Source of the DNA: Theocolax elegans
Taxonomy: Eukaryota; Arthropoda; Insecta; Hymenoptera; Cerocephalidae
NCBI GenBank assembly: GCA_026168455.1
Contig: CM047428.1
Location: forward strand, 4,814,443 to 4,878,442
Direction: 5' to 3'
Length of the DNA: 64,000 nucleotides
Positions within the stretch are counted from its first letter, which is position 1, and the number at the start of each line of letters is the position of its first letter. The translations under genes were made by a program, and so were the position numbers. Of the stretch, positions 1 through 13,254 are shown piece after piece. Under the pieces are notes generated by a model that worked only from the letters and a program-made list of their open reading frames with translations, was not told the origin of the DNA and made no database searches.

Positions 1-3000
1 TTAATCGCGAAAAATGAAACGGGATGTAATTTAAGTTAATTAAATATAAATAGATGCTACGAGTGCACTTCTCGTGTGTGCAATTTTTCCTTTTTTTTCT
101 CTCTCTCTCCCCCTCCCTCCCCTCCCTCCCACCCCTTTCGCTCTCTACAAAAGCTTATTCAAAATTTAAATTGTAGATTCTTTAAATAAAAGAGTACCTG
201 TACACACCAATTATATATCAATATACAACGATGTTTCGCCGATTATTTCGAAAATTAATCGTTAAGATTGCACTTCCCTTTTTTTATTTTTCACAATTTA
301 AATATTTCAAATTTCGGAACACTTTTTCACCGTAATGATAAATTTAAAATGTAATTAAATCAGTGCGGAATATTTGAGGCACGTCCGAAATTAATAGTTA
401 CGTATATTCAAACTAAAATATTCCGGCAATTTGAATTATTTAAAACTGTATTTTGGATGTATACTTTATATTTCAGTTGTTTCAACTCGATAATTTTTGT
501 TCGTTTAATTGTTTCTTTGTGTACGTTGTACATCAATTATTATTTCTACGTTTTATTATACACAAGTGCCAAAATGTATAGTCTTTCGTACGGATGGCAC
601 ATTTTATTATATCTTGTGAAGAATCCTTATGAATATTAAATGAAACAATCATCAATCGGAGATAAAAAAAAAATCGAGGTGAATTAAAATTTAAATGTTT
701 TAATATTGAAGTCAAAGAAATTGTAAGAAAATTTAACGATAAATTTAATCGAGTTATTGGTGTATTACTATAACCTAAACGAAAATTTGGCATTAAAATT
801 TGATTGAATATGAACCAATTATTGGATATTTATGAAAAAAATAATCAAATGAGCATAGTCGCAACAAAACTTTACAATTTACTGCTTATTTGCGTTTTTA
901 ATACATTAAATACACACTTTCGCATGTAGCCTTACCGAAAAATGTTTAAAACAAACGGTTAACGGATAAATAATTTCAACATCAGCAAAAACACATGTCT
1001 AAGAAATTTGAGTTCCCAATGATAATCACAATGTAATTTAAATGCGCATATATATCTATTCGATTCAAACGTTCAATAGTTATCTATGATGTATGCGTAC
1101 CTTTTTTTATATTTAAATAAATAATAACAAGAAATTATGATGTAATTTGTTAGCAATACAATACACTCGAGGGATAATATATAAGATTTTTCCTTTCATT
1201 GTATTTTGTACATGACATTACTTTTGAGAATTTGAATAATTTTTGATTGGTGCGAACCCTTAAATAAATTTAAAACAAGTTCAAATCATTTAAGTTAAAA
1301 TATTTAATGCCCGGTGACATAAAATTATTATTATTATTGTGAGTGAAAATTAACGAAAAAGTGAAATAATACTAAATATATTAATCGTAAAATATCTTTT
1401 ATTTCTTCACGTATATACAATGAAATTACGATGCGAGTGGAGATCTATAGATCGCGCAGTATGTCGCCGGAGAATATGAAACACCTGAGTTATGCGATTC
1501 GATCATCACGGAATTGAATAAACGAGAAATTTATAAAATCACGTATTCGATGTTTTATTCCTGTATAAGAGAAAGTAATTAATGCCAAGTCATTCGTGAG
1601 CATTAAAATAAATAAGGTGAATTTCGGAATGAAGCTAATTATCAGTGTATATATACGTGCATTACGTATAATATATTTCAATAATACGAGTGTGTTTTAA
1701 CGATTGATACAATCATTATTAAATATTATTTTTAATGATCATAATGTTCAAACGGATTTTGGATTATTAATATACTTCTAATGCCATTTATCATATTTGA
1801 AACTATTAATATAATCCTATCAATAAAATTAAAAGATCAATATTATAGTGTCTATATTAATTTAAGTGAAGTTTATCACCGGTTGCATCAATTAAAATCA
1901 TCAAATATTTATAGTACATTTAACGCTCGCATAACGCTACTGCATTATTATATTTATCTATAAATTATATATTTTATTTTTAAATGTATTACATTTTTAT
2001 TTTACATATTTACAATTATGGTTAAATATTATAACTAAAGTATTTCTTTTCGGAATACGATTTAAATTAATAAATAATAATAAAATAACAATGGACTGCC
2101 GGATGAAAATGCGAAGGAAGATCGTGAATTCAGAATGTGTAACATTTTACTTGTGACCTTATGATACATGTATGAGTAAAAAGTGTATTTAATTTTCGCG
2201 TTTACGGTATTACAACTTGAAAATAAATACTGGAGTTAAGACTAGTGAAATGTTCACAATTCTATTGCAAACTTAATATTCTCCGAATACATAATTCCAT
2301 TAAAGTAGTTCCAGCAGTTTAATAGCGTTAGATAGTTAAGTTTATTTCATATTATCATTTGTAATAAAATCTCTTATATGGAAATACAATATATAAAACA
2401 TTAATGTATAGATGTATATACACATATTAAAACGTTGCGTAAAATTACAATTTTTGTATTATTATTCGTTGAAGAATATGACGTTTAAAACGTGACTTTT
2501 TCGAGGGAATATAATCGATTTTGTAAAATATTTATCGTTTTGTAATAATAAATTATTAATACAAATCCTTGGGTTTAAAAAAAATATTTCACGTCGCTGT
2601 TCCTGAAATTTAATATATATGTTACGAAAATAAAATAAAAAAGTATAAATTTAGAAACCGTATTTAAAATATATACAAAGTATTTGAAGAAATGAAGATA
2701 AAAATTGAGAATAATTATTAGATAACCACTCCGATTCCCCCCAAAAAAAAGTGTCACTCAAGAAAGTGGGTAAAAAAAAAAAAAGAAAAATTTGAAATTT
2801 CCTCATCCAGAGAAACGTTTAGGTGTACATTCAAAATTCAAGCGGGATCTCTGGCTCGACACTCGTGCCCGTGCAAATTCCATTTCCGCGATTACTTAAT
2901 TATTCGTCTGGGTTCTGTCCTTGACAGTGCTCTCCGTGTGGGCCAGTTTTAAAAAATAAGAGACACGGGCAAAAAAAAAGGAGAAATTACAACGAAGGTC

Positions 3001-5500
3001 CGGAGCGGCTCAAACGCATAATATCTGAATAACATCCGAGTTTATATGTATGTATATATATATATATTATAATATACATCAGGAGAGATACGTGATTCAA
3101 ATAAACGATATATAGACCGAGAGTGTATATCGGGAGAGTTCGTTCGCATATATATAGGTATACGGGTAACTGGTCATTAGCGTACTTCGCGCTCATTGTT
3201 CAATCACTCGAGGCAGTCGCTCGATGACGTGCAATTAATAATTATATATACACACGCGAGCTAGCGAAGGACAATCACCAGGGATGACCCCCCACACACG
3301 TATACGCACACACACGGGCTCGTGCCTCCCGATTATCGAGGAGGCGAATTAATAAACTGCCATGGAAAATGAAATTTCGATAGGCCTTATGTATTATGTA
3401 TATAAACTGGGGGAGGGGTTGGAGCAAATGAGTGGACCAGGTGATCAATTATTTTGACGTTTCGAAAGCACCCACTGCTGATGAAGTTTGGATCTCGCGA
3501 GCGCGCAAGCTTTTGGGCTTTATATGAGATATCACGAGGGTTGTGCCCGATGATTTACTGCGGGAAATTAACATAAGTGTCCGAGGCAAAAAGGAATTCG
3601 GTGTCTCGCTCGTGTTAACCGTTTCGAGTGTCATTGTTAATTTACTCGGAATTATATATATATATATATATACGTATACGTTCTTATAGAACCTTGTATT
3701 CGGATTGTTCATTCCTCTTTCTGTATATATATATATATTTAGCAAGGATAAGTAAATAAAGAAAGTGATCATCATAGAAACACATATATAATTAATGTAA
3801 TTAATCAAAAAAAATAAAAAATCAGGGCTCTAGTTAGCTGTATTACCGCGCCTTTAGATACATATACACGCACAACGGATCAAACACATCTAATATTCAT
3901 TTTCGTCTCGTCGAGGATTTTATTTACTATATACATTTTTTGTTAATTATTATAGTTTGCGATTATTATTACTCCCTAGAACTAATAAAATTATTATCAA
4001 ACTTGGTCGTCCATTGTTCGATTCTGTATACTCGGTAAATAATAGCTGTATTACTGTTGACTCATTCGCGACCATATTCTATATGCCTTTCCTTGAAACG
4101 CACATATACATGCATGTAACAGCGCTATGGATTTTACAAAATATTTTCATGAAAATTTACGACTTATATACAGAGAACCCGTATACGTACGTAAAAAGAA
4201 ACAAAAATATTTATTTTTATACGAATCACCATAAAATTCACGTGGTATCCTATATTAAAATTGAGTAAGCCCTCGAATCGAAGATCTCGAATCTCGATCT
4301 CGAAACTCGATCTTGATTTGAATGAAAATCGAGGATTAATTAAATGAATGAGATATATATATATATTTAAAATATATATAAAAAAAAAATATAAAAATAA
4401 TAAATGATGAGATCTGTAATATATATATATAATATATATATATATATTGCTGCGAACAAAATAAAACGAAAATTATAATCGCTTTGCTTTGGATTCATCA
4501 ATCAAGTCAAGAAAAAAAATAAAAAGAAGAGGAAAACATTAATTGCTTACGGTTGTCTGTAAGTATATAAATTATATGTATATATATAAATCATTATTAA
4601 AAATGATTTTTTTTTTCATAAATAGAACTTAACCTATGAATGAATTGATGAATCGATTGATGGTCAAAATTTATATTAGGTTAGGGTAAGGTTAATAATT
4701 AATCTAATTATATTATCAAAACATTGTTTAAGGATCTATTAAGGATTAAGGAGAACAAAGAGAAAAGGCCTTTATCTGTGAAGATCGGTAAAATTCCGAG
4801 TGGGTGGAGAAGGTGCCCCATCCCTTTTTTTTCATTCTTACTGTCTGTGAATTGAGCAATCGGCATATGGAGTAATTATTGAGAGAGAAGAAAGAGAGAT
4901 GGAGAGAAAAAAATACTGTTGATAGGGTGCATTATTGTAGGTAATAGTTATTAAATGTTTTTACATTGCATATTATGACCAACGAAAAGTGATTATTAAT
5001 TATTATTAATAATTTTAGATAATTATAATTATTTTGAAAAAATCGTTCTGTAATGATGTTCTATTTGTTTTCAACGTTTCTGTCAATTTTACAGATTTTG
5101 AGACTAATTAGTTTTTTAAATTTTTGAGTTTGTGAAAGTAGATCCCTGCAATTTTGTGACTTATCTTCTTAAAATAATTATTTTACATTAATAAACCCGG
5201 AATAATCAATTACATTATTGGCGTGAAATTAAATTTCTGGCTTTATAAAGAGGCTGTGTACATTTAAAAGGTGGTATAGCTGTACAATGTCTTTGAAATT
5301 GATACCGAATAATTGAAAGCTAACTGATATTGTTACAAGAATAATAATAATTGTATAATAAATATCGCTTTTATAATCTTCATGAATAAATTTAATAATA
5401 TTTTATTCTTTGCTTGTTTTTTCGATAGACTAGGTTAATTTTTATATTTTAGTTTTCTATAGTATGTATAAGTAGATTTTATATAAGTCTATTTTTTTTT
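1..5500. other. AT-rich non-coding stretch, no gene supported
   Basis: I see no open frame with convincing coding character or a paired set of splice sites here. Two GC-richer patches stand out (about 2800-2950 and 3430-3640), but their open frames are short and resemble no known domain. (AT)n tracts occur near 3050, 3655, 3725, 4360 and 4430. Around 4270-4320 a short run repeats the word ATCTCGA several times. Confidence 0.5.
109..135 (-). repeat. C-tract; predicted G-quadruplex on the minus strand
   Basis: Six runs of three to five C are separated by single bases (109-113, 115-117, 119-122, 124-126, 128-130, 132-135). Read on the minus strand this gives six G-runs with one-base loops, well beyond the four needed for an intramolecular quadruplex. 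It follows a CT-rich microsatellite. A regulatory role is not shown by the sequence. Confidence 0.6.
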
Positions 5501-5918
5501 CAGAAATCAGTTGGAGATCATATGGTCGTGGACAACCACTATATGAAAAAAACAAAATAAATTTAAACGAATACACGAATATATACATACAACGAATTTA
5601 TTTATTAAAATAATCATATATGAATAAACATAAAACGAATAAATTAATTAAAATAAATAAAAACGAATGAATGTACATAAAACGAATCAATTTATTATAA
5701 AAAATAAATAAATAAATACGAAAATACAAAAGCGAATACATTTATTACCCAACAATGCTATATTATGATTAAAATTAAATTATGGAAATTTACATACTAA
5801 TGTATATTTTGAGATATTAAGAATTATTTAATATTTGATTCCAAATTATTAATTATACACTTCATCATGCATTGAGGTATACTAAAATTTAATATAGCAC
5901 TGGTAGTATCTGTACAAA

Positions 5919-7197
5919 ATGACAGATCAAGAAAATGATTGTTACAAAAATGAAAAGTCTAATAGATGTTTAATTCAATCAAATAACTCTTTATTAGAGC
6001 TGGATAAAAATGCATCAATTGAAATAGCAACAACTTCTAAACAAAAATTTGTAGTAAAATCTAAAATCGCAAATAATGCAGAAATATCATCATCAAACGC
6101 TTATGTCGAATCAAGAGACATCTCTGTGGTATGCGATTATTCAAAAGAAAATACTTCAACAATTAATAAAATTGTTAATATTCAAGAATATAATGATCAA
6201 TCTACAAATCGATCTCGCTTAAATAATCGATCAAGAAATAGTCGAATAATCGACCTTGGAGAAACATTTCAAATGAGTTTACCTTCTGGAAGAAAAAAAA
6301 ATCAAAATAATAATTTAGATAAAAACAATTCAATTGTTAATTTTCAAACTTCTAAATCTTTGCAAGCACAAGTAATTCATTGACTTTAAATGTTAATTCT
6401 ACTTCTTTGCCCTTAATAAATGAATGCCAATATAACCATGAGCTTATAAGATCATCAATTGCAAATATAAATGTTCACAATGAACCTTCAAATAAAAAAA
6501 TTGTGTATGATAAATTTGTTAATATTGGACAACATAAACGTAAGTCTAGGGATCAACCTTGCATTAACACTTGCTCAAAAAATGCTCGCATAATTGATTT
6601 ACAAGAGACATTTGAAATGATCATACCGAATGTAGTAGATAACAAAAATCAACATAATGAAAATATAAAGTATACTCACAATAATGTTTGTATTTCAAAT
6701 AGTCATGCGAGTACAAGTAATTGTTTTTTCCAAAATGCTAATTCCAATGTATTACCTGCTATTGATGACCAAACAAACGTAGATACGTAAATCAATCAAT
6801 TATAAATGAAAATACGAAAAGACTACAATCGTTAACAAATAATTTATTGCTTAATTCTTTCGCAGATTCAACTCTTTTTGGTAATTCAAAAATAAGCACA
6901 GATCAAATATCTGTGATAGATAAAAGAAAAAGAAATGACGATAATAAATATATTATAGATCTGAATGAAACATTTCAATTACATAATAATGAAACAGACT
7001 TACAAGAAACACATATTTTTCAAGAAACTTTAAATATTAGTGAGCATTATATCGGTAAAATGAATATTTTATGTACGAATTGCAATGCAAAACATTTTGC
7101 TGCAGAAAAGTATATTCTAAATCTACTTTTGACGATTGTTGTAATCATGGTAAAGTTACACTTCATAATATATGTCAAGAATTTCCGAGTGATTTAA
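5919..7197 (+). pseudogene. Helitron N-terminal region with three IIDLxETF repeats
   Basis: Three open segments in three frames (5919-6383, 6380-6790, 6847-7197) form one low-complexity, Asn/Ser/Lys-rich, presumably disordered leader. Each holds one copy of a short motif: IIDLGETFQM near 6247, IIDLQETFEM near 6590 and IIDLNETFQL near 6952. The spacing is about 350 bases and a basic Arg/Lys-rich stretch precedes each copy. The third segment ends with a Cys-x2-Cys-x4-His pattern (CTNCNAKHF) typical of the start of insect Helitron Rep proteins. The start is the ATG at 5919, but exons further upstream cannot be excluded. The frame changes are small indels; no large deletion is apparent. The role of the repeated motif is unknown. 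Confidence 0.6.
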
Positions 7198-7766
7198 AAA
7201 TGTTATTCGAAGGTACACATAGTAAATCTAACTATTTTTTTGAAAATATTCGTGCAATAAATAGTACTTTTTCTTTTGCTTCTTTTAATGCAAATGTCAT
7301 TATTTTAACAATCGGAGACCTGGACCATACTGTTTTAAAATTCAAGGACAAATTTATTATCAGATTAATACATCTTTGCATCCAGAACCTGGTCAAATCC
7401 TTCATATGGTCAATTATTTATTTATGATGAAAAAGAATCTTTACAATATCGCTTAAACAATAGCAATTTAGATGATGAATTAATAAAACATTAGATCGTA
7501 TCATGCGTGCCTACAATATATTTGCTAAATCATATGTTATGATGGGAGAAGAAATTAAACAGCAAGCATCAGATGCGTTGAAAAATAATGAATCTTTACC
7601 TGAATTGCACTTAGCATTTACTTTGAAAGATGGATTAGATCCTAGGCGTTATAATGTCCAAAAATGTAATGAAGTAGCAGCAATTTTTACTACTACTGCA
7701 GATGGAGAAATTCCTGAATCATATGTTGTTATTAAAAATAAAAATACAAAGAATTACGAAAAGTAA
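7071..7766 (+). pseudogene. Helitron Rep, N-terminal zinc-finger region
   Basis: This continues the C-x2-C finger of the previous segment after a frame change. The frame at 7071-7427 reads FDDCCNHGKVTL, FPSDLKMLF and FFENIRAINSTFSFAS. The frame at 7503-7766 reads RIMRAYNIFAKSYVMMGEE and later RRYNVQKCNEVAAIF. These blocks occur in this order in the N-terminal part of animal Helitron replicase-helicase proteins. Between 7360 and 7500 similarity continues in other frames (an HPEPGQ-like block and a DEKESLQYRL block), so at least two indels interrupt this part. The region should bind DNA or position Rep at the element ends, which is inferred from family architecture. Confidence 0.7.
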
Positions 7767-7771
7767 GTTCA

Positions 7772-9629
7772 ATGGATCCTAATGTAGAACCATGGACATA
7801 TCCATTATTTTTTCCTCATGGGACTCAAGGTTGGCATAAAGATATGAAAAAAGAAAATTCTGACCGCCGTATTACTAGATTAAATTATATTAGGTATTTA
7901 ATAGCAATTCGCGATAAATTTAACCCTTTCTTAATGGGTCGACGTTTATTTCAACAGTTTATTGTAGATTCTCAAGTAAAATTGAAAGAGATAGAATTAA
8001 TTGGTGTAATATGCATCAAAAAGAGTTAAGATCTGATTCATATCAAGGGTTTATGGATTACATTCAATCAATGCCTTCCGCAGAAAATTATCAATTAGGT
8101 AAAATTGTCATTCTTCCTTCAACATTTATTGGTTCACCTCGTAACATGGTACAAAAATATCAAGATGCAATGGCAATTACTCGACTTGAAGGGAAACCAG
8201 ATTTATTTATCACAATGACTTGTAATCCCAATTGGATTGAGATTAAAGAAAATCTTTTACCAGGGCAACAATCAAGCGATCGACCTGATTTATGTGCTCG
8301 TGTTTTTAATATAAAGAAGGATGCTTTACTAGATATGATATTAAAAAAGAAACTTTTTGGAGAAGTTGCCGCCTATGTTTACACGATTGAGTTTCAGAAG
8401 CGTGGATTGCCTCATGTACATTTATAATAACATTAAAGACACGTGATAAAATCAAAACAATAGAACAAGTTGATCAATTTATCTCAGCAGAAATACCCGA
8501 TCCATTAAAAAATCAGAATTTACATGCTATTGTAATGAAACACATGATACATGGTCCTTGTGGGAATTGGTGTATGAAGATAAAAAATGTTCAAAACATT
8601 TTCCAAAACCTTTTCACAATGAAACTACAATTGATGATGATAATTATCCACAATATCGCAGACAAAATAATGGTAAAAGTTTTAATCGTCCAAATAATTA
8701 TATAGTGGACAATCGATGGGTGGTTCCATATAATCCGGTTTTGCTATTAACTTTTGATTGCCATATAAATGTCGAAATAGTTTCGAAAATTTCAGCTGTC
8801 AAATATATATTAAATATATCTTGAAAGGACATGATGCAGCTGCTGTTACTATATCAGAAAACGATCCAATAAATCAAAAATCAAATGAAGTAACTGTTAA
8901 TCATGATGAAATAAAAATGTATATAGAGTCACGTTATGTAAGTCCCATAGAAGCTTCATGGCGTATATTTAGTTTCCCATTGTACAAGAAAGTCACGTTG
9001 TCACACGGCTTCCAGTTCATTTACCGAATCAACAAACCATTATAATTCACACTGATCCTGAAGAAGTTAATGTTGATAATATAATAAATCAATCAACAAT
9101 GTTATTAGATTATTTTGATTTAAATATTCGTGACGAAACAGCAAGACAGTTTTATTATGTAGAGATACCAAAATATTACACTTTTAAAGTTGCACTAAAT
9201 GGTGCATCAAAAATTCGTAAATGGAAAAAACGAGAAAAATTATTCAATTGTATCGGACGAATGTATTCTGTTAGTCCCAGTTCAGTTGAACTTTTTCATT
9301 TACGTTTATTGCTATTGCATAGAAAAGGCGCAACAAGCTTTACTGATTTAAGAACAGTAAATGGTGTTCATTATGAATCATTTATTCAAACTTGCATAGC
9401 TATGCATCTTATTGAAGATGATACTGAGTGGAAAAGAGCAATGACTGAAGCAGCATTTTGGATGATGCCCAAACAACTTCGAAGGCTTTTTTGTAGAATT
9501 TTAATTCATTGTAATCCTTTGCATCCCGATGATTTATGGCATGAATTTAAATTAAATATGTCTCAAGATTTTCAACGTTTTATGAATACAGAAGCAGCTA
9601 TTGAAAAAAGCGTTCGTATTAATTTCTAA
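7772..9629 (+). pseudogene. Helitron Rep (HUH nuclease) domain, frameshifted
   Basis: The Helitron_like_N region begins with EPWTYPLFFPHGTQGW (7772-8029). It continues at 8011-8427 with Rep motif 1 FITMTCNPNW and Rep motif 2 GLPHVHL, which carries the metal-binding HUH histidines. The 8558-8824 segment holds FDCHINVEIVSKISAVKY. The 8758-9045 segment continues with KYILKGHDAAAV, so the two-tyrosine motif 3 is split between frames at about 8805-8815 by a missing base. The 9099-9629 segment (LLDYFDLN, LFHLRLLLLHRKGATSFTDLRTVNG) is the linker that leads to the helicase. Rep would nick the donor strand and link covalently to it through tyrosine. All motifs are present but spread over at least five open segments. 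Confidence 0.85.
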
Positions 9630-11174
9630 AATGTTAAAATCAGAAAATTATAGTCCTAAAGATTTTTTTAATATAACAAATAACATGATGCATAATGTTG
9701 TTGACGATATTGAATCTGATAATAGTTTAGTTCAAACTATGTATTTGCAAAATGGTCAATCTCAATACAATAAATTAAACATTGACCAAAAGAAAATTGT
9801 TGATCAAGTTATAAATAAAGTTTTACACGAACATAATGATTGTGAGCATTGTTTTTTTATTGACGGACCTGGAGGTTCTGGTAAAACTTTTGTATATAAA
9901 ACTTTATTTAATATATTAACAGGTAATAATAAGAAAGTGTGTACAATGGCTTTTACAGGTATAGCTGCTACTTTACTACCAAATGGAAAAACTGTTCATA
10001 AAGTATTTAATTTACCAGTTCCATTATATTCTGATTCATCTTCAAGTATAAAAATTCAATCTAAGGAAGCTGCTGCTTTAAAATCTATTGATCTTTTTAT
10101 TTGGGATGAAGCTCCAACAGCTCCTCGATATGCTTTGGAAGTTATTGATAAAACATTGAGAGATTTAACAAAGATAAATAAACCCTTTGGCGGTAAAGTT
10201 TTTTTATTAGGTGGAGATTTTAGACAATTATTACCTATTCAAAAATATGCTACACGTGAGGAAATTATTAATTTGTCAATTAAAAGTAGTAAATTATGGA
10301 AGTATTTTATTAAATACAAGTTAAATAAAAATATGAGAACTCTTCCAAGCGAAATTGAGTTCAGTAATTTTTGATGAAAATTGGAGATGGTATATTAAAT
10401 GATTCAGATAATAATATATCAATTTTGGCATTTCCAAGTGCATGTATAGCTACAAAAGAAGCTAATATTGTTGATAGCACATATGGTGAGTTGATTAGAC
10501 TTAAAAAGTACAGAGATACAATTCATTGTGCAATACTGTCTTGTAGAAACGATGATGTAAATGATTTAAACAATGAAGTTGTTAATTTACTTGATGTGAC
10601 TACTGAAAAGATTTATACGAGTGTTGATAGCACTAATAATTGTGACAATGGTGCTCTTAGTGAATCTATAATACCGGAATATTTAAATACATTAAATCCT
10701 ACTTCATTACCTCCTTATGAATTACGTCTACGAAAGTATTGCATAATAATGTTGATAAGAAATTTATGTATAGATGAGGGATTATGCAATGGCACAAGAT
10801 TATTAGTTCTTGAAATGAATGATAATACATTATTTTGTGAAATTCTAACTGGTGATAAAATTGGTGAGAAAATTTTTCTTAGTAGAATTACATTATATTC
10901 TGAAAATGAATATCCTTTTATATTTAAACGTAGGCAATTTCCTATTAAATTGGCTTTTGCTATAACAATAAATAAATCACAAGGACAAACATTTGATAAA
11001 ATCAGTTTAGATCTTCGTAAAAATGTCTTTAACCATGGGCAGCTTTATGTAGCTTTATCAAGAGTTCGTTCGTGGGAATCACTTAAAATTTATGTTAATG
11101 ATAAAAACTGTGTTAACTCTTCTATTACAAAAATAAAAAATTATGTATATAAAGAACTTTATTTTACAGGTTAA
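9601..11174 (+). pseudogene. Helitron Pif1-like helicase domain, one frameshift
   Basis: Two overlapping frames (9601-10374 and 10371-11174) cover a complete superfamily-1B helicase of the Pif1 type. Visible motifs in order are Walker A GPGGSGKT (about 9868), motif Ia TAFTGIAATLL, Walker B WDEAPTAP, motif III LLGGDFRQLLPI, NKNMRT, then in the second frame NGTRLL, AFAITINKSQGQTF and LYVALSRVRSW. The second frame ends in a TAA at 11172-11174. The break at about 10370 is a one-base change in a T run. The domain would unwind DNA 5' to 3' during rolling-circle transposition. Every catalytic motif is intact, so repair of a single base would leave an open helicase; an error in the assembled sequence is as likely as a mutation. 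Confidence 0.9.
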
Positions 11175-11568
11175 TCGAATAAACATATAATAAGAAACAT
11201 ATAATTGTAAATTATACATTTTTTTTAATAAAAATTTTTAAATTATACTCATTTGTTAACTAATATAAATTAATTAATATCCAATCTGCAGATTAAAAAA
11301 GTGATATGCAACATTAAATTACGTACTAAAACTTGATAATATTTAAATCTAATATCTGAAAATAAGATATGTATTATTTAATAATGTGACATATATTTTA
11401 TTAAATAAATGACTAAAATAATATATAAATTGTTTTTTACCTCTTCGGAATTATTAGGATCGATATTTACAGTTTCTTTATATTTCTATAAAATAAATTA
11501 ATTAACTGTTAACTATTATTTTTACAAAATTGTTACAATAAATACTATCAATTTGTATTAATATTTGT
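11175..11568. other. Gap between helicase and minus-strand RPA-like gene
   Basis: This AT-rich stretch holds no open frame of note. The two genes converge here (helicase on plus, RPA-like on minus), so both 3' UTRs and poly(A) sites should fall inside it. AATAAA-type words are present on the plus strand at about 11180 and 11228. No Helitron-type end (hairpin followed by CTRR and T) is visible, which argues that the element continues past this point. Confidence 0.5.
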
Positions 11569-12766
11569 TCATACTTTACTGTCAATATCATCATATACTT
11601 TAGCAGAATCCATCCTACGTTTTTTAGGTGTTTTAGTTACGCTTACTAACTGTTGGTTAGTTAGAACATCTGTTTCGTCTATTTTTTTAATCATTTTACT
11701 TGTATCAATTTCCAAATAAATTTTGTTTTCATGATTTATTTTTCCCAACATTTTTACTTTTTCGCCTTTCTTGAATTCAACATTCGTGTCATAATCGTTT
11801 ATATATACTGTTAATTTAACGTACCCATCTGTTACAGATCCAATCCACCTAGAAGTGTTTTCTGTTTGAGCACGAAACTGAGTTTTGATATATACGATCA
11901 GCGCTGAAAATATATAAATTAATTGTATAAATAATTTGTGTAATAAAGTGGCATGACTATATACGTACCAACAGTAGTATTAGTATCGACAGATGATATG
12001 CATTTGTCAATTTCATTAAATTCTAATATATTTTTTTCATCGATCATATTTTTCTCATCACGTATTTTACCCAAAGTGTTGATTAATGTGTTGCTTCGAC
12101 ACGTCAAAATGAAATTTTTCCAATTAGTCCATTTTGAACAATTTTGCGGTCTTGCGTAAGGGCTATCAATATGTAGAATCTGTCAAAATGATTAAAATAA
12201 AATTTAATATTATGTATTAAATTGTATTTATTATTTTTGAATCGACAGCTTTCATGCATACTTCTGGTCGAGTCTGTATTTAAATTATAATGATTACATA
12301 TAAATATATAATTGAAATGTCATTACATGATTAATCATCACAAAAGGTTGAGGCGATTAATATCATCGTCCCACACACTGACAGGTAAAGTTTCATCATT
12401 ACATTCAATTGTAAAATTAAACACGTTCATTTTTCTATTTTCTTTTCAACCACTTGTACAGATTGAACTGATTTAACGATGCCAATGATATCACTGAAAT
12501 TTAATATAAATGAAACTATATAGTAATCAATACTGCTTAACTAAATAATATTATTTTACTTAACAAAAAATTATATAATGAAAGTTTTTATTATTTAATA
12601 ATATATATAATACTTACATTGCAGCATCGCCTGGTTGAATTTCAAGAATAACTGCTTTAGGGGTTATTAACTCTAACGGATCTTCAATATTTATCACAAC
12701 ACTATTTGGATCTGTTTCTGATACAAAATAAGATGTATCGTTGTAATTGTAATAGGTATCATCCAT
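11569..12766 (-). pseudogene. RPA70-like OB-fold gene, four exons, broken in exon 2
   Basis: Read on the minus strand, exon 1 (12766-12618) starts with ATG (MDDTYYNYN) and ends at an AT|GTAAGTA donor. Exon 2 starts at 12493 after TTTCAG and reads IDIIGIVKSVQSVQVVEKK, close to the start of DBD-B in replication protein A large subunit. A frame change at about 12430 separates it from FTIECNDETLPVSVWDDDI, the matching beta-strand segment. Exon 3 (12179-11969; GACAG acceptor, G|GTACGT donor) begins ILHIDSPYARPQN. Exon 4 (11903-11569; TTTTCAG acceptor) begins ALIVYIKTQFRAQ, contains SRWIGSVTDGYVKL and ends in a basic KTPKKRR tail like a nuclear localisation signal. The exon 2 donor is unclear. The product should bind single-stranded DNA. 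Introns and phases match the divergent neighbour at 13255, so the two are paralogues. Confidence 0.7.
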
Positions 12767-13254
12767 CTTCCAGTATTTAAAAACTACCGCTATTATGAGA
12801 TGCACGTATTTTATTTAACCTAAATTTTTACTTAAGGTAAAATTCAAACTACGTAAACATAGCCGCAGATTGCGTGAATTCTCTCTCATCTATATAATAT
12901 TAGTCTTATGGCTATTCTAGACTAGACGTCATTTTATTACATATGTAATATACATACATATGTAATCTATATAGATTACGTGCGTGTCTAGAAAAATATA
13001 AAATTATTGATATTAATATGATCGATATATTTAATTAATATGTTATATGATATATTTATAATATGCTATTTTCTGGCGCGAAATTTGAATTTTTAATTGA
13101 GTATGAAACCCCCTTAAAACAATTTATATCTATTATAAAAATTGACTACACTTTTTAAAATAACAAAAGAATAAATAGATAACTTCGCATTGAGTTGTTG
13201 CATATGTGAAAAGCTGTTAAAAAATTTTTAGAGATAAATAAAGTATTAATAATT
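12767..13254. promoter_or_regulatory. Divergent promoter region between the two RPA-like genes
   Basis: The two RPA-like genes point away from each other, so this 488-base interval must hold both promoters if either is transcribed. It contains an inverted repeat with TCTAGAC/GTCTAGA ends (12916-12992) and an inner palindrome around ACATATGT. It also holds a candidate Helitron 5' end at 12889 (A followed by TCTATATAATATTAG). No clear TATA plus initiator pair was found on either strand. Confidence 0.4.

Noticed and set aside
3449..3808. 119-codon minus frame
   Set aside because: Half of it is translated (AT)n, and the rest (TLMLISRSKSSGTT) matches nothing I know and has no splice signals.
4675..4700. 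GGTTAGGGTAAGG resembling telomeric (TTAGG)n
   Set aside because: One imperfect occurrence (and again at 35019 and 36546 through the duplication) is not an array; insect telomere repeats would be long and regular.
12984..12996. CTAG at 12988 as a Helitron end
   Set aside because: A palindrome does precede it, but the next base is A, not T, and it is part of a TCTAGAC/GTCTAGA inverted repeat.
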